A program made the position numbers and the translations under genes. This document shows, piece after piece, positions 23,824 through 33,196 of a stretch of DNA of 64,000 nt; the first letter of the stretch is position 1, and every line of letters starts with the position of its first letter. Below the pieces are notes generated by a model that was not told where the DNA came from, did not search any database, and worked only from the letters and a program-made list of their open reading frames with translations. Origin of the DNA: Terriglobus roseus (GTDB lineage Bacteria > Acidobacteriota > Terriglobia > Terriglobales > Acidobacteriaceae); assembly GCF_900105625.1 (NCBI RefSeq), contig NZ_FNSD01000001.1, positions 868,001 to 932,000 of the forward strand, in the 5' to 3' direction.

Positions 23824-26800
23824 TTAGAACTTCAGCCTTGCCGCGAACTGGATGAGACGCGGGTTGTAGGCGTTAGCGGTGGCGGAGATGACACCGAAGG
23901 TCGAGACCGGCGTGAAACCAGCGACCGGGAACCCATTGCAAGCGGTGGTACACGGTGTGTACTGCAACGTCGCACCCGGGTTAACGAACTGCGCCGTGTT
24001 GAGTACGTTGAAGGCTTCGGTACGGAATTCGAGCTTTACGTTCTCAACGATGTCAAAGTTCTTGAACAGGGACAGATCGACGCGCTGCATGCCAGGACCG
24101 TAAAGCTGGTTGCGATGCTCGCTGCCGACCGTACCTGCAGGCTGGTAGACGAAGGCGTTGGTGTCGAACCACTTGCCGATCGTCGGGTGCGATACCTTGC
24201 CACTCGCGATCATGTTTGGACGATCGCTGCCAGTTGTTCCCGGACGCGTACCGCTGCGGTTGTTGCTGTTGGTTACCGAGAACGGCATGCCGGTCATCCA
24301 GACGACAAGTCCGTTTGCCTGCCAACCCTTGGTCAGGAAGCCGCGAACACCGTGCGTGCCTTCGCCGAAGGGCAGCGCGTAGTTGAACGTGGCAGTCCAC
24401 CGATGACGGTTATCAAGGTTGCCGTTGCCATACTCGACGGTCGGAATCAGATCCGCCGAGGAACCGAAGCCGTTGCCACCGTTGTTGCTGATGGATTCGG
24501 AGTTGTCGAGCAAACGCGAGAGTGTGTAACCGACCTGTAGATCGAGGCCCTTGCTGAAGCGACGCTTCAGGACAGCCTGCATGGCGTTGTAGCTGCTGGA
24601 ACCCGTGCTGCGGTAGAGCGGCACGCTGACTACGTTGGGAGACGTCGCGTTGAACCGGCGTCGTGTATTGAAGTCAGTTGCAGTTGCGGGTGCATTGGTC
24701 GTGGTGTCTCCCCGCGCCGCAGGCGCAAAGGAAAGCGCAGACTGAGCAAGAGGAATCGTGTTGTAGTCAGACAGGTAATACGCGTTGCGACGACCCAGTT
24801 CACCGACGTACGAGAGAGTGGCAATGAAGCCAGCAATTTCGCGCTCTGCTGTCAGATTGAATTGCTCGATGTAGGTGGACTTAAAGTTGGGATCGAGCGC
24901 TGCAGTGATGGAGCCCGAGGGACTGGTGGCACTGTTCGGTCCCGGAGTCGGAAGGCCGCCTGCAAACTTCGCATAGCTGCCGGGATTGCTCAGGCCGATC
25001 GTGGTAGCTTGCGCCACGGCCTGTGCTGGGGTGTATGGGCCCCATGTTGCTGTGAAGGGCTGGTTCACCAAGGCTGAACCAGACGTGGTGTTTTCCGGTG
25101 CGTATGTAAGACCGAAGCCACCGCGGATGACCGTCTTGGCAACTGGTGTGTAAGCAAAGCCAAAGCGCGGCGCGATGTTCGTGTAGTCCGTCTTCACATT
25201 GCCGGTGCTGCTGACGCCCGTCGTACCCGCAACAACAATCTTGCCGGTCGTGATATCGAAGTTCGACAGGATGTTATTGGTCTCGGTATAGGGCGTGAAG
25301 AGGTCATAGCGCACGCCCATGTTGAGGGTGAGCTTCGACGTGACGTGAACATCATCCTGAAGGAAGAAGTGGGGTTCCCACGTCCGGTTGCGCGGCGTGT
25401 AAAGGATGAAGTTACGTCCACCGCTGACATAGTCACCGCTCAGCAGCGTAGAAAAGTCGGCAAAGGTCCAATTGCCTTCGCCGTGTCCGTCTGCGTGGTC
25501 GCGTCCTGACGACGGATGAGGCCTGCACCGACCTTGATAGTCTGCTTGCCATGGATGTAGTTAAGGATGCCTTCATACTGCCAGGTGTTCTCGTGATAAA
25601 CGATCGGTGGACGATTGCCGAGGGTGGCGCCGCCGAGGGTCATCGTGACTGCCGACATTTCCGCGGTACGTCCATCCACATTGATGTTGGGCTGACCGAA
25701 GGCAGAGTTAATCGCCTTGCCAAAGTTCAAGGGGTACTGCGCGTTGTCAAGCAGCGTGTAGCCAGCCTTGAGTTCAAGCAGAACATTCGGAGTGAAGGTG
25801 TGCACGTAGTTCAGGTGCGCCTGGTGAGCGCGCGTCGTAGCCGGGCCGGGGTAGCTACCTAGGTTGCCTCCGGGGAGGATTGTTCCAGCGGCGCTATTCA
25901 CTGCGGGGAAAAGCGATCCGATCGTCGTATCAACGGCGTTGTAGGTGTAGCGGCCGTAGACCAGATCGCGAGGACTGAAGCGGTGATCGATTCGTGCATC
26001 ACCCGTCTTGTTGAACTGCGAATCGGAACGCGTTCCAACATAGTTGTTCAGAGCTGCGCTGTTTGTGGGCAGCGGGAACAGGTTGAAGTATTGACGGCCA
26101 ATGTTGTCGATCGCTGTGACGGTGGGATTGACTACCGAGCAGGTACGAACGCCGTTTGTCGTCGAGCAGGTGTCCGTGAAGTTGCCGATGTTGTTGCGCT
26201 CGAAGAGCGTTGGAACCGTGGTCGTGGTGGGGTTCTGGTTGCGGATAATGTTCAGGCCTTCGTAGTCCGCAAAGAAGAAGGTCTTGTCCTTGAAGATCGG
26301 TCCACCAAGGCTGCCACCAAACTGATTCTGGCGGTACTTCGGCTTGGGTATGTTCGCACCGAACTTGAAGGGTTGCGCATTCAGGACATCGTTACGGAAA
26401 AATTCGTACGCCGTGCCATGGAATTGGTTCGTACCGGTCTTGGTGATGACGTTGACGATGGCGCCGGCAGCGCGGCCCACTTCAGCGGTGAAGACGTTCG
26501 TCTGAACGCTGACTTCCTGAATGGCATCGACAGAGGGACGGACACCGATGGAACCAATGACGCGCTCGTTGTTATCGATGCCGTCGATCGTCTGGTTATT
26601 CATCATGTCGGCCTGACCGTTCATGGAGATCGACGAAGTCTGGCGGCGGTCGTCAGGGCGGTTACCTGATGCAAGGCCGTTGTTCAGACCTTCTGTTGCG
26701 CCCGGAGTGACCTGCACCAGGTTGATGAAGTTACGGCCGTTCAGCGGCAATTCCTGCGTCGCCTTTTCGGTAACGGTCGTGATCATCGCGGAGGAGTCAG

Positions 26801-27257
26801 TGCGCAACGCGGGCGTGGTCGCCTCGACGTTTACAGTCTCACCTTCGGAACCAGCAGCAAGGTGTGCATCTTCACGTGCGCGATCACCGGCGGACAGATT
26901 GAACGATGCGATTTGGAAGCCTTTGAAGCCCGGTGCCGCAGCCGTCAGCGAATAGGTGCTGGGCTTCAGCAATGTGAACGTGAACTCCCCGCCCGAGCCG
27001 GTCTTCAGAGTGCGGATGTCATGTGTATTTACGTCCGTCAACGTCACCGTTGCGTTCGGAATCACAGCGCCCGTGGTATCCGTGACTGTACCGATGACAT
27101 CGCCCGTGACACTCTGGGCCAGCATGGGCGTGCTTGCCATTGCGGTGAACGCGCTCGCAAATGCGAGGTTGCGAAGTGAACTCTTCAGCACCGGCGAAAG
27201 CCCGGTACCGGTGCTTGTCTTGCCTTGCGGCTTACAGCGCTTCGAATGGTCTTCCAT
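23824..27257 (-). pseudogene. TonB-dependent receptor with carboxypeptidase-regulatory-like N-terminus, frameshifted
   Basis: Two adjacent frames (25440-27257, 605 residues; 23824-25320 and upstream, about 550) make one receptor of about 1145 residues. The start ATG at 27257 follows GGAGG. After a signal peptide comes a carboxypeptidase-regulatory-like domain (DVIGTVTDTTGAVIPNATVT), then a plug (NGRNFINLVQVTPGATEGL, IDGIDNNERV, VTKTGTNQFHG) and a beta-barrel ending in AARLKF. The first frame goes off at about 25481 into FLRC-stop, while a shifted frame continues perfectly with EGNWTFADFSTLLSGDY and WEPHFFLQDDV into MGVRYDLF. Restoring one base in the GG before CGAAGG repairs it. It would import glycans or oligomers across the outer membrane if intact. 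Confidence 0.9.
25478..25486 (-). other. One-base deletion (frameshift) in the receptor gene
   Basis: On the minus strand the bases read GACACGGCGAAGGC. Reading GACACGGGCGAAGGC instead restores the residues DTGEGNW and joins the two halves into one barrel. A deletion of one G from a GGG run is the simplest explanation. Biological loss and a sequencing or assembly error cannot be told apart here. Confidence 0.85.
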
Positions 27258-27642
27258 TGTCCGCCTCCAAAATGTGTGTGCAGCGTGATGAGTGTTCCGT
27301 ACGCGTGTGCTGATGCAGCGTTTACCTCGCTTGCAGAATCTGCAGCGGGTGTTTCAAGGGAACGTTTTGGGGAGCACGTGCTGCTTCCCCGCAAGACAAA
27401 GTGCGTACCGCCGAGAACAAACTGCAAAGCTCGCGTTCGCCCCTCTTCGCTCTCACTTAATTCACAGTGTGAAAGAATTCGAGCTAGTATTGGTGCGGCT
27501 GTTGTAGTATTTCCAAGAAATCCGGTCAACAATGTTTTGGTAGGTGGATGATATCCACGGACCTAGTGCTGGTCAAGCAAGGATTTACAGGAACTTCACA
27601 ACACAGACGTAGAGACGCTTCGAGAACGATCCGGAGAACGCT
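27258..27642. other. Divergent regulatory region between receptor and ROK gene
   Basis: No gene-like frame is visible in these 385 bases. They must hold promoters for the receptor (minus) and the ROK regulator operon (plus). A perfect 13-base palindrome at 27461-27473 and a shorter inverted repeat GCAGAATCTGC near 27334 are the only structures I can point to. Confidence 0.45.
27461..27473. promoter_or_regulatory. Perfect palindrome, candidate ROK-regulator operator
   Basis: TTCACAGTGTGAA is a perfect inverted repeat around a central G, flanked by AT-rich bases (AATTCACAGTGTGAAAGAATT in two parts). It sits between the divergent receptor and ROK genes, where an autoregulatory operator is expected. 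There is no other evidence for binding. Confidence 0.35.
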
Positions 27643-28785
27643 TTGAAGGTGTCCTTCCGCTCCGCGAAAACGGCAGTCATCGCGGCACTGCTGCAGAATG
27701 ACCAACTCTCCCGCCTTGAGCTTAGTGAGCGGGCGGCGGTAAGTCCTGCGGCCATTACCGAGGTCACCCAAGGTCTTCTAAAACAAGGCCTTCTGCTCGA
27801 AACACCAGCACCGTCCGCGGATAAGCGGCGTGGGCGCCCGGCCGTTCAGCTCTCTCTGCAGGCCTCGCATTCCTGTTTCGTCGGCGTCAGCATTGGCGAA
27901 GAACAGACGCAACTGGCGATCACCGATCTCCGTGGCGAGGTCCTGGCCAGCGATGCCTTCGCCGCCTGCGTATTGCCCTCCGACATCCCGGATGCCGTCC
28001 GCAGCAGCTTTTCAAAGGTACTGAAGGAGTCAGGCATCCCCCGCGCACGCGTTCGTGGAGCGGGTATCGCCGTCGCAGGCATTGTGGACGCGGAGGAAGG
28101 TATCTGTCGTTACTCGGCCGGTCTCGACTGGCGAGACGTTCCCGTTGCGGAGATGGTCGGCAAGGCCCTGCGCCTGCCGGCCTGGGCAGACAACGACGCG
28201 AATGCCATCGCCATGGGCGACAAGATCTTCGGCCGCGCCCGGGAATACGATAACTTCTCCAGCATCGTGCTTGGCAGCACGATTGGCTCGGCGCATTACA
28301 TGAACGGCATGTTGTATCGCGGGCATGATGGCAGTGCAGGAGAGATTGGGCATATCACCGTCAATCCTGATGGTCTGCTGTGCCGCTGCGGACGCAATGG
28401 ATGTCTGGACACGGTGGCTGGGGGCTTCGCACTTCGCCAGGAGGCCAAGGCTAAAGGAATTGCCGTGAGCGGCATGCGGGATCTGGAGGCGCTCGCCATG
28501 CAGGGCAACGCAACCGCCATACAGATGCTGCGCAAGGCGGGCAAGGCGCTGGGCAGCGCGATTGCGACGCTGGTACACCTGAACAACCCGAAGGCCGTGG
28601 TTTTTACCGACATGGAGGGCTTTGAGAATGGTATCTTCCGCACCGCCACGCGGCAGGCCATTGAGAACGGTATTCTTCCACGCTTTCTGGGATCGACGGA
28701 GATCGTATTTGGCGATGTGGAACCGGAATCACTGCCGCGTAGTGCGGCCTCAATCGCAGCCTTCAACTACCTCATGACGCTCTAG
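27643..28785 (+). CDS. ROK-family transcriptional regulator (NagC/XylR type)
   Basis: A 380-residue protein starting at TTG 27643, with GGAG seven bases upstream. The N-terminal winged HTH (about 5-60: LSRLELSERAAVSPAAITEV) is followed by a ROK sugar-kinase-like domain. The zinc-type motif HITVNPDGLLCRCGRNGCLD and the Asp region WADNDANAIAMGDK are present. The N-terminal phosphate loop (SIGEEQ instead of DxGGT) and the second glycine loop (GSTIGSAHY) are degenerate, so it is probably a sugar-sensing repressor without kinase activity. It heads an operon with the Tat isomerase and oxidoreductase, and is divergent from the receptor gene it may control. Confidence 0.9.
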   Translation: MKVSFRSAKTAVIAALLQNDQLSRLELSERAAVSPAAITEVTQGLLKQGLLLETPAPSADKRRGRPAVQLSLQASHSCFVGVSIGEEQTQLAITDLRGEVLASDAFAACVLPSDIPDAVRSSFSKVLKESGIPRARVRGAGIAVAGIVDAEEGICRYSAGLDWRDVPVAEMVGKALRLPAWADNDANAIAMGDKIFGRAREYDNFSSIVLGSTIGSAHYMNGMLYRGHDGSAGEIGHITVNPDGLLCRCGRNGCLDTVAGGFALRQEAKAKGIAVSGMRDLEALAMQGNATAIQMLRKAGKALGSAIATLVHLNNPKAVVFTDMEGFENGIFRTATRQAIENGILPRFLGSTEIVFGDVEPESLPRSAASIAAFNYLMTL

Positions 28786-28858
28786 CGAACATCCGTTCTG
28801 CAGTTTTATGAAAACGCATCGGTGCCAACGATGCCATCCGACAACAAGGGGAAAGCCG

Positions 28859-29854
28859 ATGCGACACAAGCAGCAACAGGCAGTAGAGTCCATCAATCAG
28901 GGGCGGCGTGATCTGTTGAAGTACGCCGCGCAGACAGCAGCCGTAGCAGGCCTCGCCGGTTCTGGAGCGCTTACGGGCCTTAGCCATGCGCAGATCAGGA
29001 AGCAGCCCTCGCATGCTCCCATGGCGCTGGGGCTTCTGATCAAGCCCTTCCCTGATCCGGAAGCGCGGATCAAACTGGTCCATGATCTTGGGTTCTCAAC
29101 GTGCTTCCTCTCGCTGGATAACTACATCGGCAAATTCACGCCGCAGATGGCGAAGCAATTCAGCGAACTGCTGGACAAGTACCAGGTCACCGCGACGACG
29201 GCGGAGGTCGTCAATCCTCAGCCGCTGAAGTGGAACTTCATTGAGGGACCGGCAACAATTGGCCTTGTGCCGCGTGCCTATCGCCAGGCACGCATGGATG
29301 CCCTCAAGCAAACCTCAGACTTTGCGAAGATGCTTGGCATCGGGCGAGTTCAGACGCACTGTGGTTTCATCCCGGAAGACCCGAAGGATGCACTGTATGA
29401 GGAGACTGTCGTTGCCATCCGGCAACTGACCGAGCATTGCGCTGGCAACGGTCAGAGCTTCCTGATGGAGACCGGGCAGGAGACACCGACCACGATGCTG
29501 CGCATGATCAAGGACGTGAACAATCCTGCGCTTGGCGTGGGTCTCGATACTGCGAATCTCATTCTCTACGGCAAGGCCAACCCCGTCGACGCCTTGAAGG
29601 TGCTTGGACCGTATGTGCAGGGCATGCATGCGAAGGATGGCAAGTGGCCGACAGATCCGGCAAAGCTCGGCGAAGAGGTCTTGATTGGAAAGGGTGATGT
29701 GGACTTTACCGCTGTGTTCAAGCAGCTACACGCCCTCAATTACAAGGGCGCAGTGACGATCGAGCGCGAGACCTCAGGCCCGCAGCAAGTTGCCGATGTG
29801 AAGGCAGAGAAGATTTATCTGGAACGCATTCTGAACGAAGTCAACCACGCGTAG
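28859..29854 (+). CDS. Tat-exported sugar phosphate isomerase/epimerase-like protein
   Basis: About 331 residues from ATG 28859, preceded by AGGGGAAAGCCG. The upstream ATG at 28808 lacks such a site. The N-terminus carries a twin-arginine-like signal (NQGRRDLLKYAAQTAAVAGL), ending near GLSHAQ. The TIM-barrel motifs are VQTHCGFIPEDPKDALY, FLMETGQETPTTML, GVGLDTANLILYG, QGMHAKDGKWP, GKGDVDF and VTIERET. It is a close paralogue of the cytoplasmic protein at 20365, differing mainly in the export signal, which implies the same kind of reaction in the periplasm. The oxidoreductase gene follows after 17 bases. Confidence 0.9.
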   Translation: MRHKQQQAVESINQGRRDLLKYAAQTAAVAGLAGSGALTGLSHAQIRKQPSHAPMALGLLIKPFPDPEARIKLVHDLGFSTCFLSLDNYIGKFTPQMAKQFSELLDKYQVTATTAEVVNPQPLKWNFIEGPATIGLVPRAYRQARMDALKQTSDFAKMLGIGRVQTHCGFIPEDPKDALYEETVVAIRQLTEHCAGNGQSFLMETGQETPTTMLRMIKDVNNPALGVGLDTANLILYGKANPVDALKVLGPYVQGMHAKDGKWPTDPAKLGEEVLIGKGDVDFTAVFKQLHALNYKGAVTIERETSGPQQVADVKAEKIYLERILNEVNHA

Positions 29855-29871
29855 GGAAACGGAGAGCACCG

Positions 29872-31140
29872 ATGGATCGCAGAAAATTTCTACAGGGTAG
29901 TGCAGGCGCCTGCGGGCTTCTGTTTGTAAAACCCAGCACTGCCTTCGGCTATGCTGCAAACTCCGCTGTGCGCTACGGCCTGCTGGGTTGCGGCAAGCGC
30001 GGCACGTCTGTGGCGACGTCTTTCGCGAAGAACACGGACGCGCGCATCGTTGCGCTGGGAGATATCTTCCCTGACCAGCTAGCCAAGGGTAAGACTCACT
30101 TCGACGAAGTGAACAAGGGCCTTGGCGTCTCCGCCATCGATCCGAAGCTTACCTTCCACGGCCACGACGCCTACAAGGCGATGGCGGCAAACCCAAACAT
30201 TGATGCTGTGCAGATCTCGACGCCGCCGTTCTTTCACGTGGAGCACATGGACATCCTGACCGCCGGCGGCAAGCACGTGTACTGCGAAAAGCCTGTGGGT
30301 GTTGATGTGCCGCAGACGCGCCGGGCCCTGGAAATTGCAAAGCGCATCAACGGCAAGGTGAGCGTTGCGGTTGGTTTCCAGATCCGTAAGGCACCGCCTT
30401 TCGTTGAGCTCGCGCGCCGCATCCAGGCAGGCCAGATCGGCAAGATCGCATCGCTCAGCGGCTTCTACAACGCACCGCCTGCGACCTATCCAGACCGCGG
30501 CAATATGCCGAAGGACGAGCAGCGCCTGCGCAACTGGCTGTGGGACAAGACCATCTCCGGTGACATTCTGCTGGAGCAGAACATCCACGTCATTGACGTC
30601 TGCAACTGGATCATGGGAGCGCATCCCATCAAGGCTGATGCACGCGCCAGCCGCAAGGTCATTCAAAACTTCGGCAACATCAATGACAACTACGAAGTGA
30701 TCTTCACGTATCCAGGCGGGGTCGAGTTCGTATTCAACTCCACACAGTTCAACCAGAATGGCTTCTTCGACGTGGCGGAGCACTTCTTCGGCACGGAGGG
30801 ACTTGCCGAGGCACCGTACAAGGGACCGCTGCGCATCCTGGGCAAGCAGCCATGGGCGTGGACGAACAACGCAACACCCGCCGCTGCCGATACAAAGTTT
30901 GCGGCAGACGGAGCGTTCACGGATAACCTGGCCGACGCCGACAAAATGAAGGATCGCGACTTCATCGACAGCATCACCGGCCACCAGTATCAGAACCAGA
31001 TCGAGACCGGTGTGCAGAGTGCGCGTAGCTGCATGCTTGGCCGCAAGTCTGCAGAGCTTGGCCGGGTGGTCACCTGGGATGAGATCGAGAGTGATCGCGA
31101 GGAATATCGACTCGGAATCGACATCTCAAAGTTCGTCTAA
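29872..31140 (+). CDS. Tat-exported Gfo/Idh/MocA-family oxidoreductase
   Basis: A 422-residue protein beginning MDRRKFLQGSAGACGLLFV, a Tat signal. The Rossmann motif is YGLLGCGKRGTSVATSF and the conserved Lys lies in HVYCEKPVGVDV. Further landmarks are GDILLEQNIHVIDVCNWIMG and the C-terminal IETGVQSARSCMLGR. Exported members of this family are thought to carry a tightly bound NAD(P) and to act on sugars or glycosides by internal redox cycles, as in GH109-type enzymes and 3-keto-glycoside metabolism. It is in an operon with the ROK regulator and the exported isomerase. Substrate unknown. Confidence 0.9.
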   Translation: MDRRKFLQGSAGACGLLFVKPSTAFGYAANSAVRYGLLGCGKRGTSVATSFAKNTDARIVALGDIFPDQLAKGKTHFDEVNKGLGVSAIDPKLTFHGHDAYKAMAANPNIDAVQISTPPFFHVEHMDILTAGGKHVYCEKPVGVDVPQTRRALEIAKRINGKVSVAVGFQIRKAPPFVELARRIQAGQIGKIASLSGFYNAPPATYPDRGNMPKDEQRLRNWLWDKTISGDILLEQNIHVIDVCNWIMGAHPIKADARASRKVIQNFGNINDNYEVIFTYPGGVEFVFNSTQFNQNGFFDVAEHFFGTEGLAEAPYKGPLRILGKQPWAWTNNATPAAADTKFAADGAFTDNLADADKMKDRDFIDSITGHQYQNQIETGVQSARSCMLGRKSAELGRVVTWDEIESDREEYRLGIDISKFV

Positions 31141-31150
31141 AGAGGCACGA

Positions 31151-31176
31151 CGGCCCGGGGCGAATGCTCTGGGCCG
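31151..31176. terminator. Bidirectional hairpin between convergent genes
   Basis: CGGCCC (31151-31156) pairs with GGGCCG (31171-31176) around a 14-base loop that can pair further. It lies between the stop of the oxidoreductase (31140) and that of the DeoR regulator (31186). No T-run is present, so confidence is moderate. Confidence 0.45.
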
Positions 31177-31185
31177 CTGCTGCTC

Positions 31186-31971
31186 CTAACAACAGACGAC
31201 CCGCACGCCGCGCTTCTCAAGTTGCTTGCGCTTCGCTACTGAGAGCCCTGTGTCTGTAACCAGGACATGCACTTTCTCGAGTGAGCAGATGATGCTTGGT
31301 CCGGACTTTCCGATCTTTGAAGAGTCGGCAACAACAATCACCTGCTTCGACTGTTCCAGCATCTTGCGAGACACAATGGCCTCTTCAAGCTCCAACGTTG
31401 TCGCACCTCGCTCAAGGCTGAAGCCAGTGACACTCAGGAAAACCTTGTCCAGGCAGATGTCTTCGAGTGTCTTGATCGCCTGCGGGCCAGCCAGAGCGAA
31501 GGCCCATGCCCACGCGAGGGTGCCGCCGGTCAACGTTGTTTTGATGGAGGGCTGGTTGCACAACTCCATGCCGATGTTGATGGCGTTGGTGACAACGTGA
31601 ACACCCGCGCGATGCCGCAATGAACGGCCCACTTGCGTGGTTGTGGTACCAGCGCTGATGCCGATGGTTTCATGTTGCTGGATCAACTCCGCGGCGGCGA
31701 CGCCGATGCGACGTTTCTCGTCTGCATGCCGCGTCTCACGCGCCTGAAAGGAAGTGTCGTGACGGAATGGTTCATACAGCAGCGGCTCGACGAGCGCTGC
31801 GCCGCCATGCGTGCGGAGGATGAGACCACGCTGTTCCAGGCGGGTGAGGTCGCGGCGGATGCTGGGCGCGGAGCTGCCGGTCTGGTCTACCAGGTCCTCC
31901 ACGGAGACGGTGCCTTTCCGCAGCAGCACCTTCATGATCTGGTCGGCGCGTGCCTCAGTTTTTACGGACAT
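31186..31971 (-). CDS. DeoR/GlpR-family transcriptional regulator
   Basis: A 261-residue repressor-type protein. The N-terminal HTH has RADQIMKVLLRKGTVSVEDL and SAPSIRRDLTRLEQRGLILR, the DeoR signature with recognition helix, followed by THGGAAL. The C-terminal DeoRC sensor holds GISAGTTTTQVGRSL, TLTGGTLAW and VVADSSKIGK, the loops that bind a phosphorylated sugar. It is divergent from the oxidoreductase-permease-SIS gene run at 32094 and is its most likely regulator. Confidence 0.92.
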   Translation of the reverse strand: MSVKTEARADQIMKVLLRKGTVSVEDLVDQTGSSAPSIRRDLTRLEQRGLILRTHGGAALVEPLLYEPFRHDTSFQARETRHADEKRRIGVAAAELIQQHETIGISAGTTTTQVGRSLRHRAGVHVVTNAINIGMELCNQPSIKTTLTGGTLAWAWAFALAGPQAIKTLEDICLDKVFLSVTGFSLERGATTLELEEAIVSRKMLEQSKQVIVVADSSKIGKSGPSIICSLEKVHVLVTDTGLSVAKRKQLEKRGVRVVCC

Positions 31972-32093
31972 GATCTCCTGCGAAGCGGTGTGTCAAGGGA
32001 GCCTGATGAGCGTGCACGCGATCAGGATACAACCACGCAAACGCATTGCCCTGCGATGTAGCATGGCGACACTGACCCTGTTGGAGATAGAGC

Positions 32094-33134
32094 TTGAGTA
32101 ATACCTCAGAACCCGTTCGCGTCGCGCTGCTTGGCTATGGCTACGTGGGCAAGACCTTTCATGCACCACTGATCCAGGCAATCGATGGCTTGGAGCTTGC
32201 GCTCGTTGGATCCAGCAGACCCGATGCGGTGCACGAGCGTATCCCCGGCGTACGTGTCTCGCCCGTTGCAACGGCCGCGACGGATACCGATGTGGATCTT
32301 GTTGTCATTGCAACACCGAATGACTCGCACTTCCCTCTTGCCGCAGCAGCGCTGCGTGCGGGCAAGCATGTGGTTGTCGACAAGCCGTTCACTATCACGC
32401 TTGAAGAAGCTGAGTCGCTGGCGGGCATAGCGCAGGAGCATGGACGGATGCTCTCCGTATTCCACAACCGCCGCTGGGACAGCGAGATCCTCGCAACCAA
32501 GCAGGTACTGCAGGCTGGCGTTCTGGGTGATGTAACGCATTACGAGGTCCACATGGATCGCTATCGGCCCAATGTGAGGCAGCGCTGGCGTGAGGATCGT
32601 GGCCCCGGCTCCGGCCTTTGGTTTGACCTTGGACCGCATATGATCGACCAGACATTGCACCTGTTCGGCATGCCATTGGCAGTGCAGGGATCGCTGGCGA
32701 CGCTGCGGCGTGGCGGACAGACAGATGACTGGGGGCATGCTGTGCTTCACTACCCGCACATGCGAGCCGTACTGCATGCTTCGTTGCTCGTGTCAGGTGG
32801 CGGACCGCGGACGCAGGTGCATGGCACGCTTGGCAGCTGGGCAAAGTTTGGGGCTGATACACAAGAGCCACAGCTGCAACAGTGTATGAGCCCGAATGAT
32901 CCGGCGTTTGGTATCGATCCGGATGAAGGCATCTTCTATGACGGCGCCACCGGCGTTCAGACGCCAACGCCTTCTCCAACAGGCTGCCAGCAGCGCTTTT
33001 ACGAAGGCATGCGGGACGCGATCACATCGGGGGGTCCGCTGCCGATACCAACAGAGGACGCGATCCAAGTGATGAGAGTCCTCGAAGGTTTCTACGCTTC
33101 AGCGCGTGAAGGACGCGTGGTGGAGTTTGCATGA
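32094..33134 (+). CDS. Gfo/Idh/MocA-family oxidoreductase, cytoplasmic
   Basis: A 346-residue enzyme without signal peptide. The TTG start at 32094 has GGAG eight bases upstream. The Rossmann motif is ALLGYGYVGKTFHAPLI and the conserved Lys motif is VVVDKPFTITLEEAE. SVFHNRRWDSEI and GPGSGLWFDLGPHMIDQTL are typical of the YdgJ-like branch, which includes scyllo-inositol and sugar dehydrogenases. It begins a plus-strand run with a FucP-type permease and a SIS enzyme, suggesting oxidation of an imported sugar. Confidence 0.9.
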   Translation: MSNTSEPVRVALLGYGYVGKTFHAPLIQAIDGLELALVGSSRPDAVHERIPGVRVSPVATAATDTDVDLVVIATPNDSHFPLAAAALRAGKHVVVDKPFTITLEEAESLAGIAQEHGRMLSVFHNRRWDSEILATKQVLQAGVLGDVTHYEVHMDRYRPNVRQRWREDRGPGSGLWFDLGPHMIDQTLHLFGMPLAVQGSLATLRRGGQTDDWGHAVLHYPHMRAVLHASLLVSGGGPRTQVHGTLGSWAKFGADTQEPQLQQCMSPNDPAFGIDPDEGIFYDGATGVQTPTPSPTGCQQRFYEGMRDAITSGGPLPIPTEDAIQVMRVLEGFYASAREGRVVEFA

Positions 33135-33196
33135 ACGTGAGTGAATCCGAAGTAGATCGATCGGAACTACGATAAGCTGCACCGACAGGGGAATTC

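Noticed and set aside
25194-25436. A separate small minus-strand gene between the two receptor halves
   Set aside because: The correct shifted frame across this stretch continues the receptor barrel; the 80-codon frame is out of phase and has no family features.
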